A stretch of DNA of 32,412 nucleotides from a virus. The stretch lies in the IMG/VR virus record IMGVR_UViG_3300025141_014043, positions 1 to 32,412 of that record; one strand, 5' to 3'. Positions 25,001-29,695 of this stretch are shown piece by piece; positions within the stretch are counted from its first letter, which is position 1, and each line of letters opens with the position of its first letter. The notes beneath the pieces were generated by a model. The model was not told the origin of the DNA. It saw only the letters and a program-made list of their open reading frames with translations, and searched no databases. A program made the translations under genes and the position numbers.

Positions 25001-25510
25001 TATTATATTTCCAACAGATAGCTTTCCAGACGTATCTATGTCATCCCCTTCAACCCTATTTAAGAGATAGTGGCCATCTTCTCCAGACGTCTTGTCTATG
25101 TGCTCATTTAGATTTGCAGAAGTTTCATCAAATTTTCCACTATTTGAATATTCCAAAAGCCCCAGGGACTGGGGTGATGAAGTTGACATCTCAACAAAGA
25201 CCTTATCAGCACCCTGTAGATCAGCAGCTGGTAGTGGGTCACCCTTGACAGCTGATATTGACTGTGTATTACCAGGGCTTACGTTGAAGATGACATCAGA
25301 ATTCTCCTGTATGAAGTTTAAATAATCTCCAAGAAGACCCTTCTCATGATCTGATAGATCTAAAAGCTCCTTCCCTGTGTTGGGGTCAACACCGAGATCA
25401 TCTCCGATGCTAGTCCTTCCGTCTGAATTGTCGTCTCTGACATTATAGGATATTGAATCAGCAGATAGTCCGATTGACGATAGAAAATCCCTTAGCGTTT
25501 CTCTGGCCAC
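22085..25510 (-). CDS. Large baseplate-like tail protein with Gly-rich hydrophobic segment
   Basis: This is an 1141-residue protein. Residues about 660-700 (YSDTKRDIGFSFTIAATSPE, then MWFKINKLTTMVYPQW) and 727-750 (PLIRLRIGDVIKGNYSKFNL) read like the tube-like or barrel segments of phage baseplate proteins. A Gly-rich hydrophobic stretch follows at about 767-827, with FGALPSMGSLGGLLGFSLDE and FFLQAFLVVFGSPMDLL. Near the end FTPIHDIPPGLDSEGFNRAP (about 1083-1102) is a compact conserved-looking motif. The N-terminal half has no recognisable domain. The start is GTG with AGAGGTGAT just upstream, and it overlaps the end of the 88-residue gene by 19 bases. The role (tube cap, wedge or hub) cannot be fixed from the sequence. 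Confidence 0.65.
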   Translation of the reverse strand: MARETLRDFLSSIGLSADSISYNVRDDNSDGRTSIGDDLGVDPNTGKELLDLSDHEKGLLGDYLNFIQENSDVIFNVSPGNTQSISAVKGDPLPAADLQGADKVFVEMSTSSPQSLGLLEYSNSGKFDETSANLNEHIDKTSGEDGHYLLNRVEGDDIDTSGKLSVGNIIEYPDTPSGIKQKRLINSSVEILRNNNRFSPAGDTSGDAFVERGKVDEQLESEPTLGVHREFGKYDKESYKTSLDSISRIGESLLSVAIGQDGEITRISQEDLRSRNAEGFPNTGGEEPESLRAGRGDFVTLTPTESSLSFGSMNSPERGMQFDSNNTKMLKSRAIVAIKSALKAIDTFKNTIIDVSGGPNSRVDTARGPFKMGENAHYIESSMSIIMNTILVPTKDSYENCVNEGARLMFNLDGNLSSINYGGINNSKIKKSKIVKTSPGFSLVLARSIILSVHTLSSAFSEQTSENEMSDSLKNIKKIGESRIVGILNTLAIIGDIKLGLDTAASGDFGFLKTKGGWDVDELPDGPATRVSKSRTSDGHNASALSMRTSATPSAYVLPVGVLRAVSRLGMSSTDSNPGRLLASTMGDKIYTGASISEGGRIPGSVVKRLEDILDSEYVPFYFHDIRTNEIISFHAFLDTLSDGYTANFSESKGYGRLDAVQTYSDTKRDIGFSFTIAATSPEDFDEMWFKINKLTTMVYPQWTKGDFVSSGDGDAKFIQPFSQIIGSSPLIRLRIGDVIKGNYSKFNLGRIFGAGEKDADLKPPKKGLFGALPSMGSLGGLLGFSLDEFFLQAFLVVFGSPMDLLQGGGLFGNVGFGGVPGALSAIEAGASKMLKNGFANPILQLVTRQYIDPDSDPSETVATKGNKSANASAALQSKITDNKIGYVSRGKTAMFGKKVFIKPSMARSYEVVGKDGESFSPPKKIRFNRPVKGIVVDRVSPSGHGTLYKVKIIDYNVPTGFFGATMRVTHSDIHHDPADSFARVMMPVLNPFGFAKAVLQDAANAGASMAGIDASSLGLLLSESRKFLGSDTNSITRGFESTRGRGLAGVMTSLKFDWISENTTWETDWGSRAPIFCKVNVGFTPIHDIPPGLDSEGFNRAPIYNVGNLSRTVAGDPYDDGGQSSRETYDFEHRKTFKND

Positions 25511-25758
25511 TTTATCACCTCTGTTCCAATATTACTACCTATATCGCTCTCACCTATGGCAGACCCGATATCATTAATTAGGTTGATCACATCTTCCTCA
25601 CTATTAAGCTTTGACCTAATTGACTCAATAGACCTGCTAAAGTTATCAGATATTTGCTTCATCTCAAGAAGCAAAACGCTTCTCTCTTCTTCAGTAAGAC
25701 CCTCTAGTAGCTTTTGAATATCTGGATCTCTCTCAATCTGTAAGAATATATCTTTCAT
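25492..25758 (-). CDS. Small acidic tail-module protein
   Basis: This 88-residue, mostly helical, Glu/Asp/Ile-rich protein has no recognised domain. Its ATG overlaps the tape-measure stop codon as ATGA, and its 3' end overlaps the next gene by 19 bases, so all three are translationally coupled. Heptad-like spacing (LLEGLTEEERSVLLLEMKQI at 17-36) suggests a coiled coil. Candidates are a tape-measure chaperone or a small baseplate assembly factor; nothing in the sequence decides between them. Confidence 0.7.
   Translation of the reverse strand: MKDIFLQIERDPDIQKLLEGLTEEERSVLLLEMKQISDNFSRSIESIRSKLNSEEDVINLINDIGSAIGESDIGSNIGTEVIKWPEKR
25516..25522 (-). promoter_or_regulatory. Ribosome binding site for the GTG start at 25510
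   Basis: The minus strand reads AGAGGTG, five bases, then GTG GCC AGA. The strong match supports GTG as the start of the 1141-residue protein, inside the 3' end of the 88-residue gene. Confidence 0.75.
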
Positions 25759-27941
25759 GCTACTGTCTCCACCATAAAGTCAAGCCCACCGGCGTCACCT
25801 GCATTAATTAGCTCTTCCTTGAGTTGAAGGAGAGTTCTATCTGCTAGCCTTACATTGAGGCTGAGATTGATGGGTCTATTTTCAGCCGCTCTTTGGCCTG
25901 CTGCGGGAGCTAAAGTCTCACGGTCAGATGATAGTTGAATCGCCTCCTCAATGAGGCTTCTCTGTTGAGCCGCAAGCTCAGCTAGAACTACTCCTGACCG
26001 TTCAAACTCTCCCGGTGCCATAGCTTGGACCTGACTTAGAACTCCTTCACCAAACTGGTATATAGATCTTACTATAGGCCCTCCCTGCATTCCAATTAGG
26101 ACCTCGTCGCCCGCGTTGAGCGACATAGCAGACCCAACTTGCGGAGCGTAGACGTCATCAGCAGGTGTTGCAGGTGTTTCGACCGGTACCAGAAGATCTA
26201 GCCCGATTCTTTGCTCTAGAGCTCTTTGCGCTTCCTCAGAGATATCGATTTCTACGACTTCACCGCGCATGTTTATTGCTTCAATTCCTTCATTTTGAAT
26301 AATTCGGTAAAGCTGAGATGTTGTCTCATCATATATTGTCTGTGCACTTACATCGCCAGCAGCTATTAGACGGGCCTGACCCTCGGGGGAAGTCATTCCC
26401 TCTGCAATATACGTGATACCTGTCTGACCCATTTCTAGAAACTTCTGTGCACTGGCTTCTTGTGCCTCGCTACCAAACTGCTTAAAAGCTCTTCTAACTT
26501 GGTCGATCTCCTCGAGCATTTCTGGCGGGATTAGATTAGATTCGGAGAGATCTCTGGATGATAGGGCAAGCCTAGACATTGCGCTAGCTGCGAGAGCTGA
26601 CTCGTGAGCGAGCGCTGCAACATCCCGCTTTGCCATATTCTCATAGACAGCACTTGAGAAATCTGTCTGGAGGTTTGTGACTCTTCCCATTCCAGATTCT
26701 AGTTGCGCAATCGCCTCCTCAGTTGTCATTATACCGTCTGCAGAAGCCTCCTGCACAGCACCCTGAAGGTCTGACATGTCATTAAGAATGGCACTTGGAT
26801 CAAGAAGCCTCTGTGCCATCTCTGGCCCCAGCTGAAACTGTGATGCTAGAAGACTTCTCTGTTGCATTGTCAGATCCTCAAAAGACCTTCCTGTGTCGAG
26901 AAAGCCCTCTCTAAGCATCATCATTGCTTCAAACGGATCTTCAGACGCGGCCTCCATCATAGCCATTGTGTCAATTTGCATTCCGAACACTGTGTTTAGG
27001 TTTGCAAGAGACTCTGCAGCAGAATCAAAATTCATAAAGTGAGATGTGATTGACGAAAGGTCTTTAACCTCTAATCCGATGCTTCTCAGCCCTGCGACAG
27101 TGACTGCAGCCTGCTCTTCAGTAACCGTTCCAAAGGTCTCGAAGTCAGTCATTATCTCCATCATGCCTCGAGCAATGACCTTCTGAGAGTCTCCAGTTTC
27201 ACTGGCAACTGCATTTGAGAAAGTCGCCATCCTGAGCAGTGATTCTTCGTTAAATTCTCCCGACCTGGACATCGCAGCGTCCATGACATCCATCATCTCA
27301 GTTGCGTTATATCCGAGACCCCTGGCTATTATCGCAGAGTTGGCAACCATCGCATTGCCAGCCGCGGGATCCTCAGCAATCTGTGTGAGTGTGCGGTAAC
27401 CGGATCCAAATGACTCATATACCTGATCAGAGTACGCAGTAAAATCTTCCAGCTTTCCAAAGTATGTTGTCAAGTCCCTGTGTGCCTGGTTTTGAAATTC
27501 CCCTATGCCGTAATATGCATCATGCATAGTCCGGACCATTCCAACGGTCGATCGACCCATGTTAAAGCTTGAATCGTCAGCATCGGCTGCAAGATTTTGA
27601 AAGTCGTAGCCCAGACGAGTGTGAATCGCTGTATAATTATCTAGCAGCTCACCTCCAACCTCCATGTTAAGCCTGTAGTACGAGTCAAGTCCAGCAACAC
27701 CTTCGGTTGCTGCATATGTAAGACCCTCGATCATGGCAGTTGCAGAATTTACTCCTGTCACACCGAGTGAGCTCATTGCGCCAGAAGCTTGACCCGAGGT
27801 ATCCCTGAGCCGCTCGAGCTGGTAATTCAGCCCTTCGATCCTATCAGTCAGCTCATCGTACGCATCACCCTGCTCAGTGAGTGCATCTCGTTCCTCTCGA
27901 AGCGCTCTGATTCGTTCTTCTAATTGCTCTATACTAGACAA
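25755..27941 (-). CDS. Tape-measure-like tail protein
   Basis: This is a 728-residue, mainly helical protein. Residues 1-50 form a strong coiled coil (EERIRALREERDALTEQGDA then YDELTDRIEGLNYQLERLRD). Long Ala/Met/Glu-rich helices fill 55-600, and the C-terminal part has RPINLSLNVRLADRTLLQLK (about 690-709), common near the end of tape measures. At about 0.15 nm per residue it would set a tail near 110 nm, close to T4. It sits between the tail-assembly gene and the baseplate genes, as expected. TTG at 27941 must be the start: TAG lies two codons upstream, GGGAGAG is six bases before, and the next ATG is at about residue 56. Base composition is visibly higher in GC than in the replication genes. 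Confidence 0.8.
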   Translation of the reverse strand: MSSIEQLEERIRALREERDALTEQGDAYDELTDRIEGLNYQLERLRDTSGQASGAMSSLGVTGVNSATAMIEGLTYAATEGVAGLDSYYRLNMEVGGELLDNYTAIHTRLGYDFQNLAADADDSSFNMGRSTVGMVRTMHDAYYGIGEFQNQAHRDLTTYFGKLEDFTAYSDQVYESFGSGYRTLTQIAEDPAAGNAMVANSAIIARGLGYNATEMMDVMDAAMSRSGEFNEESLLRMATFSNAVASETGDSQKVIARGMMEIMTDFETFGTVTEEQAAVTVAGLRSIGLEVKDLSSITSHFMNFDSAAESLANLNTVFGMQIDTMAMMEAASEDPFEAMMMLREGFLDTGRSFEDLTMQQRSLLASQFQLGPEMAQRLLDPSAILNDMSDLQGAVQEASADGIMTTEEAIAQLESGMGRVTNLQTDFSSAVYENMAKRDVAALAHESALAASAMSRLALSSRDLSESNLIPPEMLEEIDQVRRAFKQFGSEAQEASAQKFLEMGQTGITYIAEGMTSPEGQARLIAAGDVSAQTIYDETTSQLYRIIQNEGIEAINMRGEVVEIDISEEAQRALEQRIGLDLLVPVETPATPADDVYAPQVGSAMSLNAGDEVLIGMQGGPIVRSIYQFGEGVLSQVQAMAPGEFERSGVVLAELAAQQRSLIEEAIQLSSDRETLAPAAGQRAAENRPINLSLNVRLADRTLLQLKEELINAGDAGGLDFMVETVA

Positions 27942-27947
27942 GTTCTA

Positions 27948-27954
27948 CTCTCCC
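27948..27954 (-). promoter_or_regulatory. Ribosome binding site deciding the tape-measure TTG start
   Basis: The minus strand reads GGGAGAG, six bases (TAGAAC), then TTG TCT AGT. The in-frame TAG between the site and the codon excludes an earlier start. Confidence 0.8.
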
Positions 27955-27974
27955 TGATTACTAAGTATTAAGGT

Positions 27975-28205
27975 CTAAAAATTTCTCTTAGAGGAGCCAA
28001 GAAGATTTACTGAAGGCCCTGTGTCCTGTGTGATGGTGTTGGTGCGGGATTCATTTGTCTTTTTAATGTCATCTATAATCCTCTCTATAAACCATCTCCT
28101 GTATCTTATTGGCATTCTTCTGCACTCATCGTAGCCAAGCTTCATATGCTTGATGATCTGGTATATCTCCTCGAGGATTTCCGCTCTACTAGATGTCTCT
28201 AGGCC
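27975..28205 (-). CDS. Second-frame small ORF behind the tail-assembly gene, possible frameshift extension
   Basis: From 28205 to the TAG at 27975 the frame one base forward of the upstream gene is open for 76 residues. It reads GLETSSRAEILEEIYQIIKH, then MKLGYDECRRMPIRYRRWFI and ERIIDDIKKTNESR, with a polar tail ending in SKRNF. This is a good amphipathic helix pair with a G-Y-x-E-x(3)-MPI-x-x-R-x-W pattern that I associate with small tail-assembly chaperone-type proteins. No ATG, GTG or TTG occurs before the ATG at 28145, which has its only GAGGAG about 21 bases away, too far for normal use. The helix clearly begins before that ATG. The frame could therefore be reached by slippage at the T7 tract, giving a protein of about 356 residues. 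If it starts at 28145 the product has 56 residues. Confidence 0.6.
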   Translation of the reverse strand, partial: GLETSSRAEILEEIYQIIKHMKLGYDECRRMPIRYRRWFIERIIDDIKKTNESRTNTITQDTGPSVNLLGSSKRNF

Positions 28206-29046
28206 AAAAAAAGCTTGCGCCCATGGGAAGGCTCACCTCCGATCTCCCACCACAGAAATTGCACTTCATCTTACCTGCCAGCCTAATCCCAGGTTCATTA
28301 TAATCCATGTACGACCTGAGCTTTCTTGAATCAAGAGCAGGCATATTCTCTACAAACTTGTTAATCTTAGATCTGTCAGCTATTCCGTCTATTGATATTA
28401 TAGATGCCTTTAGTCGCTGAGTGATCTGATTGTCTATCATTCTATCTGGAAACAGCCGTCGAAGCTTTTCTGACTCTACAGAAATTTGATCTGCGTCTCG
28501 TCCTGTTAGAAATTTAAACTCTACAATCTTCTTAGAGACAGGCAGTGCAAATTTAAATGAATTATCTCCCTGAACAGTGGGGTCTATCCTGAGCCTGTTT
28601 ATGGGCATATCTGCAAGATTAAAATTATACGTGTCAGACTTTCCGCATAGCTTGCATGGTGCGGTGCACCTATATTCTGGACCATACCCGGTGATTCTTA
28701 TTGCTACCATAATTGCATTTCGATCTCCAACAAGCATGTCTTCTACGACTACATCCCCATCTGTAACACAAGACCTAATAAGCTCGTTTATTACTGTTCC
28801 ATTAGCTATTAGAGCACGAGAAGTTAGGATGTCCTCCTCTCTTGCTGTCATTGCCTTTATATTAATAACCTTTTTTCCATACAGCGGGCTAGAAGGATGG
28901 TAAACAGCACCCTCAGATGGAACTGGAACAGCCTCAACAGGTACCTCCCAGTTAAAGTCATCAACCATTACGTTTCTTGTCGGAACACTCTGATCGTGAC
29001 CTTCAGCACTAAATATTTTATTTTTATCCTGTCTTTTATTTGACAC
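28189..29046 (-). CDS. Zinc-ribbon tail/baseplate assembly protein (T4 gp26-like)
   Basis: The protein has 285 residues from GTG 29046. It contains KAMTAREEDILTSRALIANG (about 64-83), then LVGDRNAIMVAIRITGYGPE (about 105-124). Paired cysteines at 131/134 (CKLC) and 262/265 (CNFC) should form a zinc ribbon. The end is SLPMGASFFWPRDI. The overall pattern matches my memory of the T4 gp26-type baseplate hub assembly family, but no search was run. It lies between the tube and tape-measure genes, where tail assembly chaperones are expected. An in-frame TTG at 29058 also exists, but GGAG lies over it and is well spaced for the GTG. The gene ends at TAG 28189, just after a T7 run where a shift into the next frame would add 76 residues. 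Confidence 0.75.
   Translation of the reverse strand: MSNKRQDKNKIFSAEGHDQSVPTRNVMVDDFNWEVPVEAVPVPSEGAVYHPSSPLYGKKVINIKAMTAREEDILTSRALIANGTVINELIRSCVTDGDVVVEDMLVGDRNAIMVAIRITGYGPEYRCTAPCKLCGKSDTYNFNLADMPINRLRIDPTVQGDNSFKFALPVSKKIVEFKFLTGRDADQISVESEKLRRLFPDRMIDNQITQRLKASIISIDGIADRSKINKFVENMPALDSRKLRSYMDYNEPGIRLAGKMKCNFCGGRSEVSLPMGASFFWPRDI
28206..28212 (-). other. T7 tract, candidate programmed ribosomal frameshift site
   Basis: The zero frame reads AGC TTT TTT TGG CCT and stops ten bases later at TAG. A +1 slip lets the Phe tRNA re-pair TTT on TTT and continue GGC CTA GAG; a -2 slip leads to the same frame. Directly after the tract is a 5-bp hairpin (CTAGA-GACA-TCTAG, 28189-28202) that contains the stop codon, and a 10-bp palindrome TCCTCGAGGA at 28168-28177. 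A homopolymer sequencing error (true length six) would also join the frames. Confidence 0.5.
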
Positions 29047-29052
29047 AGTTAT

Positions 29053-29056
29053 CTCC
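29053..29056 (-). promoter_or_regulatory. Ribosome binding site deciding the GTG start at 29046
   Basis: The minus strand reads GGAG, six bases (ATAACT), then GTG TCA AAT. The GGAG overlaps the alternative TTG at 29058, so it cannot serve that codon. Confidence 0.7.
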
Positions 29057-29093
29057 AAAACTAATTAAAACTAAACAAATCTATAAGAATCGT

Positions 29094-29124
29094 AAAATAA
29101 TTCAGACCCACACCAGTGGGTCTG
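29094..29124 (-). terminator. Terminator after the tail tube gene
   Basis: A perfect 9-bp GC-rich stem (CAGACCCAC with GTGGGTCTG) closes a 4-base loop at 29103-29124. On the minus strand it is followed by AATTATTTT. It begins 24 bases after the tube stop codon. The T tract is broken, so read-through is likely, which would make the abundant sheath and tube proteins in excess over later tail genes. Confidence 0.75.
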
Positions 29125-29148
29125 TATAAAGTTCTATAATAGTTTAAT

Positions 29149-29640
29149 TCAGTACTGAAGAACGCAGTTGTCAAATCTTATTGTAATATCAACAGCCATC
29201 ATTTCTGAGTCTGAGTTATAGTCAAGATCGCCAAACGCTGCCTTCTCTAAGAGACATCCCTTCATGTCCCAGAGCTCAACGACAGTTCCAACAGGATCTA
29301 GAAGCTTAAGCTGGCAATCACGCTTGTAAAAATCTGCATATCCTGCCCTACCTGACACTGACTCGTAGTGCGTCCTAATCCATTCCATCACCTGCTGAGC
29401 TCCTGATGGTGCAATTGGATCATGAAGAGAAACCTGAACAGTTTCAAATGTCTGCCTCCCTGCAAGATATCTAATTGAGTTAATGTATTTGATCTCTTCT
29501 GTGCTTATTGTGTACCCAGGTCTGCTTGCCGACTTTATCAAAAATGCATCAATTCCCTCAATAGCGAAAACCCATCGAAATTTTCTTTTGGGCTCAAACT
29601 TATTGGGAAGCATGTCGGTTACTGAGAGTGTTTCTGCCAT
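29149..29640 (-). CDS. Tail tube protein (T4 gp19-like)
   Basis: This 163-residue protein has the same length as T4 gp19. It has FRWVFAIEGIDAFLIKSASRPGY in two adjoining parts at about 21-43, YLAGRQTFETVQVSLHDPIA (58-77), a YADFYKRDCQLKLLDP stretch, and GTVVELWDMKGCLLEKAAFG (118-137), ending in VDITIRFDNC. This is the standard order of strands in myovirus tube proteins, which stack as hexameric rings inside the sheath and guide DNA. The ATG has AGGAG ten bases upstream. It directly follows the sheath gene and precedes a terminator, the expected order and a likely way to obtain high expression. Confidence 0.9.
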   Translation of the reverse strand: MAETLSVTDMLPNKFEPKRKFRWVFAIEGIDAFLIKSASRPGYTISTEEIKYINSIRYLAGRQTFETVQVSLHDPIAPSGAQQVMEWIRTHYESVSGRAGYADFYKRDCQLKLLDPVGTVVELWDMKGCLLEKAAFGDLDYNSDSEMMAVDITIRFDNCVLQY

Positions 29641-29695
29641 TTTAAAGTTTCTCCTAAGTGACGTACTATTCTAAGTATTCGTCAATTTTGTTTTT

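Noticed and set aside
28143-28145. ATG at 28145 as an ordinary independent start of the small ORF
   Set aside because: The nearest GAGGAG is about 21 bases away and the helix coded before this ATG is clearly continuous with what follows. It is not excluded, only less likely than entry from upstream.
29056-29058. TTG at 29058 as the start of the gp26-like gene
   Set aside because: The only good ribosome site overlaps this codon and is correctly spaced for the GTG at 29046.
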